Shown here: positions 12,053 to 24,993 of the stretch, piece after piece
Position numbering within the stretch: position 1 is the stretch's first letter
How the letters are laid out: the number at the start of each line of letters is the position of its first letter
NCBI RefSeq assembly: GCF_051401765.1
Contig: NW_027480423.1
Span: 10,478,001-10,542,000 of the forward strand
DNA from: Calliopsis andreniformis
Lineage: Eukaryota > Arthropoda > Insecta > Hymenoptera > Andrenidae
Direction: 5' to 3'
DNA: 64,000 bases
Translations under genes and position numbers: made by a program
Notes under the pieces: model-generated
Told to the model about the DNA's origin: nothing
Databases searched by the model: none
Seen by the model: the letters and a program-made list of their open reading frames with translations, nothing else

Positions 12053-15000
12053 GTTGCCCGGCAAGTAGAAATGACCATAACTTTCACACTGGTAGCAATT
12101 ATTCCTGTTATATGATGGAAACACTGTTGTATTTTTTTTGCATTTTATGGTTGGGGCGTTGACTTCTAAGTCCCTAACTATTCAATCTGTTGGAGCAACG
12201 CCCTAGGGTGAAGCCTAGGCTGCTCGGAAAGTAGAAATGACGATAAGTTTCATACTGGCTGCAATTATTCGTTTTATACGGTGGAAAAGCTGTTGTATTT
12301 ATATTGTATTTTATGCTTCTGGCTTTCACTTCTTAGGCCCTAACCATTCGATCTGGTGGTGCAACGCCCTAGAGTGAAGCCTAGGTACCCCAGAACGTAG
12401 AAATGACCATCACTTTCACACGGGTTGCAATTATTCCTGTTATAGGATGGAAAGGCTATTGTATTTTTAATTGTATTTTATACTTCAGGCGTTGACTTCT
12501 GAGGCCGTAGCTATTCCATGTGGTGGAAGAACGCAATACAGTGAAGCCTAGGTTGCCCGGAACGTAGAAATGACCATTACCTTCACGCTTGCTGCAATTA
12601 TTCCTGTTATACGATGAAAAAACTGTTGTATTTCTATTGCATTTTATGCTTCAGGCGTTGACTTCTACGGCCGTAGCTCTTCAATGTGGTGGAGTAATGC
12701 CCTAGAGTGCAACCTGGGTTACCCGGATCGTAGAAATGACCATCACTTTCACACTGGTTGCAATTATTCCTGTTATACGATGGAAAAATTGTTGTATTTT
12801 TATTGTATTTTATGCTTCGGGCGATGACTTCTAAGGCCCTAACTATTCGATCTCGTGTAGCAATGCACTAGGGTGAAGCCTATCTTGCCCGGAACGTGGA
12901 AATGACCATAAGTTTCATACTGGTTGCAATTATTCGTCTTATACGATGGAAAAACTGTTGCATTTATATTGTATTTTATGCTTCTGGCGTTGTCTTCTAA
13001 GGCCCTAACTATTTAACCTGGTGGAGCACCGCCCTAGAGTGAAGCCTAGGTTGCCCGGAACGTAGAACATACCATTACCTTCACACTGGTTGCAATTATT
13101 CCTGTTATACGATGGAAAAACTGTTGCATCTTCATTGTATTTTATGCTTCTGGCGTTGACTTCTTAGGCCCTAACTATTCCAACAGGTGGAACAACGCCC
13201 TAGGGTGAAGCCTAGGTTGCCCGGAACGTAGAAATGACCAACTCTTTCACACTGGTAGCAATTATTCGTTTTATACATGGAAAAGCTGTTATATATATAT
13301 TGCATTTTATGCTTCTGGCATTGAATTCTAAGTCCCTAGCTATTCGATCTGGTGGAGCAACGCCCTAGAGTGAAACCTGGATTACCCGGAACGTAGAAAT
13401 GACCATAACCTTCACACTGGTTGCTATTATTCGTTCTATACGATGGAAAAACTGTTATATTTATATTGTATCTTATGCTTCTGGCGTTGACTTCTTAGGC
13501 CCTAACTATTCGATCTGGTGGAACAACGCCCTGGGGTGAAGCCTAGGTTGCCGGGAACATAGAAATGACCATAACTTTCACACTGGTCGCTATCATTCGT
13601 TTTATAGGATGGAGAAACTGTTATATTTATATTGTATTTTATGCTTCTGGCGTTGCCTTCTTAGGCCCTAGCTGTTCGATCTGGTGGAACAACGCCCTAG
13701 AGTGAAGCCTAGGTTGCCCGGAACGTAGAAATGACCATAACCTTCACACTGGTTGCTATTATTCGTTCTATACGATGGAAAAACTGTTATATTTATATTG
13801 TATCTTATGCTTCTGGCGTTGACTTCTTAGGCCCTAACAATTGGATCTGGTGGAGCAACGCCCTAGAGTGAAGCCTGGGTTGCCCGGTACGTAGAAATGA
13901 CCATCACTTTCATACTGGTTGCAATTACTCGTTTTATATGATGGAAAAACTGTTGTATTTATATTGTATTTTATGCTTCTGGCGTTCACTTCTTAGGCCC
14001 TAAGTACTCGATCTGGTGGAACAACGCGCTAGGGTGAAGCCTAGGTTGCCCGGAACGTAGAAATGACCATAACTTTTACACTGTTTGCAAATATACTTTA
14101 TATACGATGGAAAGTCTGTTGTATTTATGTTGTATTTTATGCTCCTGGCGTTGACTTCTTAGGCCCTAACTATTCGATCTGGTAGAGCAACGCCCTAGAG
14201 TGAAGCCTAGGTTGCCCGGCACGTAGATATGACCATAACTTTCACACTGGTTGCTATCATTCCTTTTATATGATGGAAAAACTGTTGTATTTATATTGTA
14301 TTTTATGCTTCTGGCGTTCACTTCTTAGGCCCTAACTATTCGATCTGGTGGAACAGCGGCCTAGAGTGAAGCCTAGGTTGCACGGAACGTAGAAATGACC
14401 ATAACTTTCACACTGGTTGCTATCATTCGTTTTATATGATGGATAAACTGTTGTATTTATATTGTATTTTATGCTTCTGGCGTTCACTTCTTAGGCCCTA
14501 ACTGATTGATCTGGAGGAGCAACGCCCTAATGTGAAGCCTAGGTTGCCCGGAACGTAGAAAAGACCATAACTTTCACACTGTTTGCAAATGTACATTATA
14601 TACGATGGAACGTATGTTGTATTTATGTTGTATTTTATGCTCCTTGCGTTGACTTTTTAGGCCCTAACTATTTGATCTGGTGGAGCACCGCCGTAGAGTG
14701 AAGCCTAGGTTGCCCGGTACCTAGAAATGACCATCGCTTTCTAGGTGGTTGCAATTATTCCTGTAATATGATGGAAAAACTGTTGTATTTTTATTGCATT
14801 TTATGCTTCGGGCATTGACTTCTAAGGTACTAACTATTCGATCTAGTGGAGCAACGCCCTAGAGTGAAGCCTAGGTTGCCCAGAACGTAGAATTGACCAT
14901 AACTTTTACACTGGTAGCAATTATTCGTTTTATACAATGGAAAAACTGTTCTATTTATTTTGTAATTTATACTTCGGGCGTTGACTTCTAAGGCCCTAAC

Positions 15001-15206
15001 TGTTTCATCTGGTGGAGCAACGCCCTAGAGTGAAGGCTAGGTTGCCCGGTACGTAGAAATGACCATCACAATCAAACTGTTTGCAATTATTCGTTTTATA
15101 CGATGGAAAAGCTGTTGTATTTATATCGTATTTTATGCTTCTGGCGTTGACTTCTTAGGCCCTAACTATTGCATCAGGTGGAACGACGCCCTAGGGTGAA
15201 GCCTAG
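12053..15206 (+). repeat. HOR unit A2, copy 2 (19 monomers, 3,154 bp)
   Basis: Same order as A2 copy 1, with two block changes. Four monomers present in copy 1 (starting 9235 to 9896) are gone: the sequence passes from the gcatttatattg half of one monomer into the tgtcttctaagg half of another near 12960-13000. The tgattgatctggagg monomer absent from copy 1 is present here (14543 region), so the tail 13547-15206 is the full ten-monomer module. Confidence 0.9.
12950..13015 (+). repeat. Hybrid monomer at a multi-monomer deletion (A2 copy 2)
   Basis: The left part (gcatttatattg) matches the monomer after 9235; the right part (tgtcttctaaggccc, tatttaacctggtgg) matches the monomer starting at 9896. 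Four monomers are missing relative to copy 1, five relative to copy 3, with phase kept at 166 bp. Confidence 0.8.
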
Positions 15207-18200
15207 GTTGCCCGGCAAGTAGAAATGACCATAACTTTCACACTGGTAGCAATTATTCCTGTTATATGATGGAAACACTGTTGTATTTTTTTTGCATTTT
15301 ATGGTTGGGGCGTTGACTTCTAAGTCCCTAACTATTCAATCTGTTGGAGCAACGCCCTAGGGTGAAGCCTAGGCTGCACGGAAAGTAGAAATGACGATAA
15401 GTTTCATACTGGCTGCAATTATTCGTTTTATACGGTGGAAAAGCTGTTGTATTTATATTGTATTTTATGCTTCTGGCTTTCACTTCTTAGGCCCTAACCA
15501 TTCGATCTGGTGGTGCAACGCCCTAGAGTGAAGCCTAGGTACCCCAGAAAGTAGAAATGACCATCACTTTCACACGGGTTGCAATTATTCCTGTTATAGG
15601 ATGGAAAGACTATTGTATTTTTAATTGTATTTTATACTTCAGGCGTTGACTTCTGAGGCCGTAGCTATTCGATGTGGTGGAAGAACGCAATACAGTGAAG
15701 CCTAGGTTGCCCGGAACGTAGAAATGACCATTACCTTCACGCTTGCTGCAATTATTCCTGTTATACGATGAAAAAACTGTTGTATTTCTATTGCATTTTA
15801 TGCTTCAGGCGTTGACTTCTACGGCCGTAGCTCTTCAATGTGGTGGAGTAATGCCCTAGAGTGCAACCTGGGTTACCCGGATCGTAGAAATGACCATCAC
15901 TTTCACACTGGTTGCAATTATTCCTGTTATACGATGGAAAAATTGTTGTATTTTTATTGTATTTTATGCTTCGGGCGATGACTTCTAAGGCCCTAACTAT
16001 TCGATCTCGTGTAGCAATGCACTAGGGTGAAGCCTATGTTGCCCGGAACGTGGAAATGACCATAAGTTTCATACTGGTTGCAATTATTCGTCTTATACGA
16101 TGGAAAAACTGTTGCATTTATATTGTATTTTATGCTTCTGTCGTTGACTTCTAAGGCCCTAGCTATTCGATCTAGTGAAGCAACGCCCTAGAGTGAAGCC
16201 TAGGTTGCCCGGAACGTAGAAATGGCCATCACTTTCAAACTGGATGCATTTAATCCTGTTATACGATGGAAAAACTGTTGTATTTATATTGTATTTTATG
16301 CTTCTGGCGTTGACTTCTTATGCCCTAACTATTCCATCTGGTGGAACAACGCCCTATGGTGAAGCCTAGGTTGCCCGGAACGTAGAAATGACCATAACTT
16401 TCACACCGGTAGCAATTATTCGTTTTTTACGATGGAAAAGCTGTTGTATTTATATCGTATTTTATGCTTCTGGCGTTGACTTCTTAGGCCCTAACTATTT
16501 CATTTGATGGAACAACGCCCTCGAGTGAAGCCTAGGTTGCCCGGAACGTAGAAATGACCATAACTTTCACACTGGCAGCAATTATTCGTTCTATACATGG
16601 AAGAACTTCTATTTATTTTGTATTTTATGCTTCTGGCGTTGACTTCTAAGGCCCTACCTATTCGATCTGGCGGAGCAACCCCCTACAGTGAAGCCTAGGT
16701 TGCTCGGAACGTAGAAATGACCATTACCTTCACACTGTTTGCAATAATTCATTTTATACGATGGCAAATCTGTTGTATTTATATGGTATTTTATGCATCT
16801 GGCGTTGACTTCTAAGGCCCTATCTCTTCGATTTGGTGGAGCAACGCCTCAGGGTTAAGACTAGGATGCCCGAAACGTTGAAATGGTCATTACTTTCGCA
16901 CTGGTTGCAATAAGTCATGCTATACGATGGAAAATCAGTTGCATATTTATTGTATTTTATGCTTCTGGCGTTGTCTTCTAAGGCCCTAACTATTTAACCT
17001 GGTGGAGCACCGCCCTAGAGTGAAGCCTAGGTTGCCCGGAACGTAGAACATACCATTACCTTCACACTGGTTGCAATTATTCCTGTTATACGATGGAAAA
17101 ACTGTTGCATCTTCATTGTATTTTATGCTTCTGGCGTTGACTTCTTAGGCCCTAACTATTCCAACAGGTGGAACAACGCCCTAGGGTGAAGCCTAGGTTG
17201 CCCGGAACGTAGAAATGACCAACTCTTTCACACTGGTAGCAATTATTCGTTTTATACATGGAAAAGCTGTTATATATATATTGCATTTTATGCTTCTGGC
17301 ATTGAATTCTAAGTCCCTAGCTATTCGATCTGGTGGAGCAACGCCCTAGAGTGAAACCTGGATTACCCGGAACGTAGAAATGACCATAACCTTCACACTG
17401 GTTGCTATTATTCGTTCTATACGATGGAAAAACTGTTATATTTATATTGTATCTTATGCTTCTGGCGTTGACTTCTTAGGCCCTAACTATTCGATCTGGT
17501 GGAACAACGCCCTGGGGTGAAGCCTAGGTTGCCGGGAACATAGAAATGACCATAACTTTCACACTGGTCGCTATCATTCGTTTTATACGATGGAGAAACT
17601 GTTATATTTATATTGTATTTTATGCTTCTGGCGTTGCCTTCTTAGGCCCTAGCTGTTCGATCTGGTGGAACAACGCCCTAGAGTGAAGCCTAGGTTTCCC
17701 GGAACGTAGAAATGACCATAACCTTCACACTGGTTGCTATTATTCGTTCTATACGATGGAAAAACTGTTATATTTATATTGTATCTTATGCTTCTGGCGT
17801 TCACTTCTTAGGCCCTAAGTACTCGATCTGGTGGAACAACGCGCTAGGGTGAAGCCTAGGTTGCCCGGAACGTAGAAATGACCATAACTTTTACACTGTT
17901 TGCAAATATACTTTATATACGATGGAAAGTCTGTTGTATTTATGTTGTATTTTATGCTCCTGGCGTTGACTTCTTAGGCCCTAACTATTCGATCTGGTAG
18001 AGCAACGCCCTAGAGTGAAGCCTAGGTTGCCCGGCACGTAGATATGACCATAACTTTCACACTGGTTGCTATCATTCCTTTTATATGATGGAAAAACTGT
18101 TGTATTTATATTGTATTTTATGCTTCTGGCGTTCACTTCTTAGGCCCTAACTATTCGATCTGGTGGAACAACGGCCTAGAGTGAAGCCTAGGTTGCACGG

Positions 18201-19021
18201 AACGTAGAAATGACCATAAATTTCACACTGGTTGCTATCATTCGTTTTATATGATGGATAAACTGTTGTATTTATATTGTATTTTATGCTTCTGGCGTTC
18301 ACTTCTTAGGCCCTAACTGATTGATCTGGAGGAGCAACGCCCTAATGTGAAGCCTAGGTTGCCCGGAACGTAGAAAAGACCATAACTTTCACACTGTTTG
18401 CAAATATACATTATATACGATGGAACGTATGTTGTATTTATGTTGTATTTTATGCTCCTTGCGTTGACTTTTTAGGCCCTAACTATTTGATCTGGTGGAG
18501 CACCGCCGTAGAGTGAAGCCTAGGTTGCCCGGTACCTAGAAATGACCATCGCTTTCTAGGTGGTTGCAATTATTCCTGTAATATGATGGAAAAACTGTTG
18601 TATTTTTATTGCATTTTATGCTTCGGGCATTGACTTCTAAGGTACTAACCATTCGATCTAGTGGAGCAACGCCCTAGAGTGAAGCCTAGGTTGCCCAGAA
18701 CGTAGAATTGACCATAACTTTTACACTGGTAGCAATTATTCGTTTTATACAATGGAAAAACTGTTCTATTTATTTTGTAATTTATACTTCGGGCGTTGAC
18801 TTCTAAGGCCCTAACTGTTTCATCTGGTGGAGCAACGCCCTAGAGTGAAGGCTAGGTTGCCCGGTACGTAGAAATGACCATCACAATCAAACTGTTTGCA
18901 ATTATTCGTTTTATACGATGGAAAAGCTGTTGTATTTATATCGTATTTTATGCTTCTGGCGTTGACTTCTTAGGCCCTAACTATTGCATCAGGTGGAACG
19001 ACGCCCTAGGGTGAAGCCTAG
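15207..19021 (+). repeat. HOR unit A2, copy 3 (23 monomers, 3,815 bp)
   Basis: The longest A2 copy. It retains the four-monomer segment lost from copy 2, plus one monomer (16204-16369, marked aaactggatgcatttaatcc) that copy 1 lost. It lacks one monomer in its tail: near 17785-17810 the gtatcttatgcttctggcg half of one monomer joins the ttcacttcttaggccctaag half of the next but one. It therefore approximates the ancestral A2 unit, about 24 monomers if all pieces are combined. Confidence 0.9.
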
Positions 19022-19990
19022 GTTGCCCGGCAAGTAGAAATGACCATAACTTTCACACTGGTAGCAATTATTCCTGTTATATGATGGAAACACTGTTGTA
19101 TTTTTTTTGCATTTTATGGTTGGGGCGTTGACTTCTAAGTCCCTAACTATTCAATCTGTTGGAGCAACGCCCTAGGGTGAAGCCTAGGCTGCTCGGAAAG
19201 TAGAAATGACGATAAGTTTCATACTGGCTGCAATTATTCGTTTTATACGGTGGAAAAGCTGTTGTATTTATATTGTATTTTATGCTTCTGGCTTTCACTT
19301 CTTAGGCCCTAACCATTCGATCTGGTGGTGCAACGCCCTAGAGTGAAGCCTAGGTACCCCAGAACGTAGAAATGACCATCACTTTCACACGGGTTGCAAT
19401 TATTCCTGTTATAGGATGGAAAGACTATTGTATTTTTAATTGTATTTTATACTTCAGGCGTTGACTTCTGAGGCCGTAGCTATTCGATGTGGTGGAAGAA
19501 CGCAATACAGTGAAGCCTAGGTTGCCCGGAACGTAGAAATGACCATTACCTTCACGCTTGCTGCAATTATTCCTGTTATACGATGAAAAAACTGTTGTAT
19601 TTCTATTGCATTTTATGCTTCAGGCGTTGACTTCTACGGCCGTAGCTCTTCAATGTGGTGGAGTAATGCCCTAGAGTGCAACCTGGGTTACCCGGATCGT
19701 AGAAATGACCATCACTTTCACACTGGTTGCAATTATTCCTGTTATACGATGGAAAAATTGTTGTATTTTTATTGTATTTTATGCTTCGGGCGATGACTTC
19801 TAAGGCCCTAACTATTCGATCTCGTGTAGCAATGCACTAGGGTGAAGCCTATGTTGCCCGGAACGTGGAAATGACCATAAGTTTCATACTGGTTGCAATT
19901 ATTCGTCTTATACGATGGAAAAACTGTTGCATTTATATTGTATTTTATGCTTCTGTCGTTGACTTCTAAGGCCCTAGCTATTCGATCTGG
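19022..19990 (+). repeat. HOR unit A2, copy 4 (partial, six monomers)
   Basis: The A2 series starts again with ccggcaagtag, ggttggggcg and taattgtatttta at the expected places. It breaks off near 19975-19995, where ctagctattcgatct is followed by ggtggaacaacgcc instead of agtgaagcaacgcc. Beyond this point the monomers no longer follow A2 order. This is the right edge of HOR domain A. Confidence 0.88.
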
Positions 19991-20018
19991 TGGAACAACG
20001 CCCTAGGGTGAAGCCTAG

Positions 20019-22673
20019 GTTGCCCGGAACGTAGAAATGACCATAACTTTTTCACTGCTTGCATTTATTCGTTTTATACAATGGAAAAACTGTTCTATTT
20101 ATTTTGCATTTTATTCTCCGGGCGTTGACTTCTAAGGCCCTAACTGATTGGTCTGGAGGTGCAACGCCCTAGAGTGAAGCCTAGATTGCCCGGTACGTAG
20201 AAATGACCATTACTTTCACACTGTTTGCAAATATACATTATATACGATGGAAAATCTGTTGCATTTATGTTGTATTTTATGCTTCTGGCGTTGACTTCTT
20301 AGGCCCTAACTATTTGATCTGGTGGAGCAACGCCCTAAAGTGAAGCCTAGGTTGCCCGGAACGTAGAAGTGACCATAACTTCCACACTGGTTGCAATTAT
20401 TCATTTAATATGATGTAAAAGCTGTTGTATTTATATGGTATTTTATGCTTCGGGCGTTGACTTCTTAGGCCCTAACTATTCGATCTGTTGGAGCAACACC
20501 CTACAGTTAAGCCTAGGTTGCCTGGAACGTAGAAATAAACATAACTTTCATACTGGCAGCAATTATTCGCTTTATACAATGGAAAAACTGTTCTATTTAT
20601 TTTGTATTTTATGCTTCGGCCGTGGACTTCTAAGGCCCTAACTACTCGATCTGGTGGAGCAACGCCCTAGAGTGAAGCCTAGGTTGCCCGGAACGTAGAA
20701 ATGACCTTTACTTTCACACTGGTTGCATTTACTCCTGTTATACGATGGAAAAGCTGTTGTATTTATATTGTATTTTATGCTTCTGTCGTTGACTTCTAAG
20801 GCCGTAACTATTAGTTGTGGTGGAGGCACGCCCTAGAATGAAACCTAGGTTACCCGGAACGTAGAAATGACCAGTACTTTCACACTGTTTGCAGTTATTC
20901 CTGTTATTCGATGGAAAAACTGTTGCATCTTTATTGTATTTTATGCTTCTGGCGTTGACTTCTAAGGCCGTAGCTATTAGATGTGGTGTAGCAACGCCGT
21001 AGAGTGACGCCCAGGTTGCCCGGAACGCAGAAGTGACCATTACTTTCACACCGGTTGCTATTATTCGTTTTATACGATGGAAAAACTGTTATACCCAAGT
21101 TGTATTTTATGCTTCTGGCGTTGACTTCTTAGACCCTAACTATTCGATCTGGTGGAACAACGCCCTAGAGTGAAGCCTAGGTTGCCCGGAACGTAGGACA
21201 TACCATTACATTCACACTGGCTGCAATTACTCCTGTTATACGATGGAAAAACTGTTGTACTTTTATTGTATTTTATGCTTCTGGCGTTTAATTCTAAGTC
21301 CCTAGCTATTCGATCTGGTGGAGCAACACCCTACAGTGAAGCCTAGGTTGCTCGGAACGTATATATGACCATAACCTACACACAGGTTGCAATTATTCGT
21401 TTTATACGATGGAAAGACTGTTCGACTTGTTTTGTAGTTTATGTTTCTGCCGCTCACTTCTACGGCCCTAACTCTTCGATCTGGTTTAGCGACGGCCTGG
21501 AGTGAAGCCTAGGTTGCCCGGAGCGTAGGACATACCTTTACCTTCACACTGGTTGCAATTATTCCTGTTATACGATGGAAAAACTGTTGTACTTATATCG
21601 TATTTTATGCTTCAAGCGTAGACTTCTGAGGTCCTAGCTACTCGAGCTGGTTGAGCAACGCCCTAGAGTGAAACCTAGGTTGCCCGGAACGTAGAAATAA
21701 CCATTACTTTCACACTGGTTGCAATTATTCCTGTTATACAATGGAAAAACGGTTGTATTTTTATTGTATTTTGTGCTTCTGGCGTTTAATTCTAAGTCCC
21801 TAGCTATTCGATATGGTGGAGCAATGCCCTAGAGTGAAGCCTAGGTTGCCCGGATCGTAGAAATGACCATTACTTTCACAATGTTTGCAATCACTCATTT
21901 TATACGATGGAAAAACTGTTGTACTTATATTGTATTTTATCCATCTGGCGTTGAATTCGAAGTCCCTAGCTGTTAGATCTGGTGGGGCAACGCCCTAGAG
22001 TGAAACCTCGGTTACCTGGAACGTAGAAATGACCATTACTTTCACACTGCTTGCAATTATCCTTTTTATACGATGGAAAAGCTGTTCTTTTTATTTTGTA
22101 TTTTATGCTTCGGGCGTTGACTTCTTAGTCCCTAACAATTTGATCTGGTTGAGGACCGCCCTAGAGTGAAGCCTAGGTTCCCGGAACGTAGAAATGATCA
22201 TAACTTTCACACAGGTTGCTATTATTCGTTTTATACGATGGAAAAACTGTTGTATTTATATTGTATTTTCTGCTTCTGGCGTTCACTTCTTAGGCCCTAA
22301 CATTTCGATGTGGTGGAGCAACGCCCTAGAGTGTAGCCTAGGTTGCTCGGAATGTAGAAATGACCATAACTTTCACACTGGTTGCAATTATTCGTTTTAT
22401 ACGATGGAAAAACTGTTCTATTTATTTTATACTTTATGCTTCGGGCGTTGACTTCTAAGGCCCTAACTATTCGATCTGGTGGAGCAACGCCCTAGAGCGA
22501 AGCCTAGGTTACCCGGTACGTAGAAATGACCATCACTTTCATACTGGTTGCAATTATTCGTTTTATACGATGGAAAAACTGTTGTATTTATATTGTATTT
22601 TATACTTCGGGTGTTGACTTCTAAGGCCCTAACTATTCGATCTGGTGGAGCAATGCCCTAGAGTGAAGCCTAG
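20019..22673 (+). repeat. Diverged monomer block between HOR domains
   Basis: Sixteen monomers without an obvious internal higher-order period. Members carry individual differences not shared with neighbours, for example tacccaagttg (21091), gctcacttctacgg (21451) and caagcgtagacttc (21612). One monomer at 22177 is 165 bp through loss of a G in gttcccgg. The block separates HOR domain A from the X/Y domain and resembles the diverged right side of the window. Confidence 0.8.
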
Positions 22674-24993
22674 GTTGCCCGGAACGTAGAAATGACCATC
22701 ACTTTCAAACTGGTTGCAATTAATCCTTTTATACGATGGAAAAACTGTTGTATTTTTATTGCATTTTATGCTTCCGGCGTTGACTTCGAAGGCCCTAACT
22801 ATTCAATCTGTTGGAGCAACGCCCTAGGCTGAAGCCTAGGTTGCCCGGAAAGTTGAAATGACATTAACTTTCATACTGGTTGCAATTATTCGTTTTATAC
22901 GATGGAAAAACTGTTGTATTTATATTGTATTTTATGCTTCTGTCGTTGACGTCTAAGGCCGTAGCTATTAGACGTGGTGGAGCAACGCACTAGAGTGGCG
23001 CCTAGGTTGACCGGAACGTGGAATGACCATTACTTTCGCAATGTTTGCAATTATTCATTTTATATGATGGAAAAACTGTTGTACTTATATTGTATTTTAT
23101 GCTTCTGGCGTTGACTTCTTATGCCCTAACTATTTCATCTGGTGGACCAACGCCCCAGGGTCAAGCCTAGGTTGCCGCAACGTAGAAATGGAAATAACTT
23201 TCACACCGGTAGCAATTATTCGTTTTATACGATAGAAAGCAGTTCTATTTATTTTGTATTTTATGCTTCGGCCGTTGGCTTCTAAGGCCCTAACTATTCA
23301 ATCTGTTGGAGCAACGCCCTAGGGTGAAGCGTAGGTTGCCCGGAAAGTAGAAATGACGTTACATTTCACACCGGTAGCAATTATTCGTTTTACACGACGG
23401 AAAAGCTGTTATATTTATATTGTATCTTATGCTTCTGGCGTTGACTTCTTAGGCCCTAACAATTCGATCTGGTGGAATAACGACCTAGAGTGAGGCCTAG
23501 GTTGTCCGGAACGTAGAACTGACCATAACTTTTACACAGGTAGCAATTACTCGTTTTATACAATGGAAGAACTGTTGTATTTATATTGTATTTTATGCTT
23601 CTGGCGTTGACTTCTAAGGCACTAACTATTCGATCTGGTGGAGCAACGTCCTAGAGTGAAGCCTAGGTTGCCCGGAACGTAGAAATGACCAAAACTTTCA
23701 CACTGGTTGCTATTATTCGTTCTATACGATGGAAAAACTGTTATATTTATACTGTACCTTATGCTTCTGGCGTTGGCTTCTTAGGCCCTAACAATTCGAT
23801 CTGGTGGAACAGCGACCTAGAGTGAGGCCTAGGTAGCCCGGAACATAGAAATGACCATCACTTTCAAACTGGTTGCAATTATTCATGTTATATGATGGAA
23901 AAACTGTTGTATTTTTATTGCATTTTATGCTTCGGGCATTGACTTCTAAGGTCCTAACTATTCAATCTGTTGGAGCAACGCCCTAGGGTGAAGCCTAGGT
24001 TGCCCGGAAAGAAGAAATGACCATAACTTTCATACTGCTTGCAATTATTCGTTTTATACGATGGAAAAACTGTTGTATTTATATTGTATTTTATACTTCG
24101 GGTGTTGACTTCTAAGGCCCTAACTATTCAATCTGTTGGACCAACGCCCTAGAGTGAAGCCTAGGTTGCTCGGAATGTAGAAATGACCATAACATGCACG
24201 GTGGTTGAAATTATTCGTTTTATACAATGGAAAGCTATTGTATTTATATTGTATTTTATGCTGCTGGCGTTCACTTCTTAGGCCCTAACTATTCGATCTG
24301 GTGGAACAACGCCCTGGGGTGAAGCCTAGGTTGCCGGGAACATAGAAATGACCATAACTTTCACACTGGTCTCTATTATTCGTTTTATACGATGGAGAAA
24401 CTGTTATATTTATATTGTATTTTATGCTTCTGGCGTTGCCTTCTTAGGCCCTAGCTGTTCGATCTGGTGGAACAACGCCCTAGAGTGAAGCCTAGGTTGC
24501 CCGGAACGTAGAAATGACCATAACTTTCACACTGGTTGCTATTATTCGTTCTATACGATGGAAAAACTGTTATATTTATATTGTATCTTATGCTTCTGGC
24601 GTTGACTTCTTAGGCCCTAACAATTGGATCTGGTGGAACAACGCCCTAGAGTGAAGCCTAGGTTGCCTGGAACGTACAAATGACCATCACTTTCACACGG
24701 GTTGCAATTATTCCTATTATAGGATGGAAAGACTGTTGTATTTTTATTGTATTTTATGCTTCAGGCGTTGACTTATGAGGCCGTAGCTATTCGATATGGT
24801 GGAAGAACGCCATAGAGTGAAGCCTAGGTTGAACGGAACGTAGAAATGACCATAACTTTCATACTGGTGACAATTATTCGTTCTATATGATAGAAAGACT
24901 GTTGTATTTATATTGTATTTTATGCTGCTGGCGTTCACTTCTTAGGCCCTAACTATTCGATCTGGTGGAACAACGCCCTGGGGTGAAGCCTAG
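22674..24993 (+). repeat. HOR unit X, copy 1 (14 monomers, 2,320 bp)
   Basis: Unit X begins with a monomer carrying gcaattaatcctttt and ccggcgttgacttcgaagg, followed by gtcgttgacgtctaagg, gaccggaacgtggaatg, gttgccgcaacg, gatagaaagcagttc and later gttgaacggaacg. These marks recur 2,320 bp downstream in copy 2. The unit is 4 bp short of 14x166 through the same small deletions seen in A1. Its middle section (23006 to about 24640) matches 2601 to about 4240 of A1 in monomer order and spacing. Confidence 0.92.

Noticed and set aside
20738..21049. Longest minus-strand open frame in the window (103 codons)
   Set aside because: It spans almost two monomers of plain satellite and is chance openness in diverged copies. 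The protein shows no recognisable domain.
24744..24938. Minus-strand open frame of 64 codons, with near-identical copies at 27064, 29197, 31683, 33841 and 35995
   Set aside because: It is simply the satellite read on the minus strand across a little more than one monomer. Copies track HOR units X and Y, and variants change amino acids freely. There is no ribosome-binding or promoter context, and the frame rotates by one base per 166-bp monomer.
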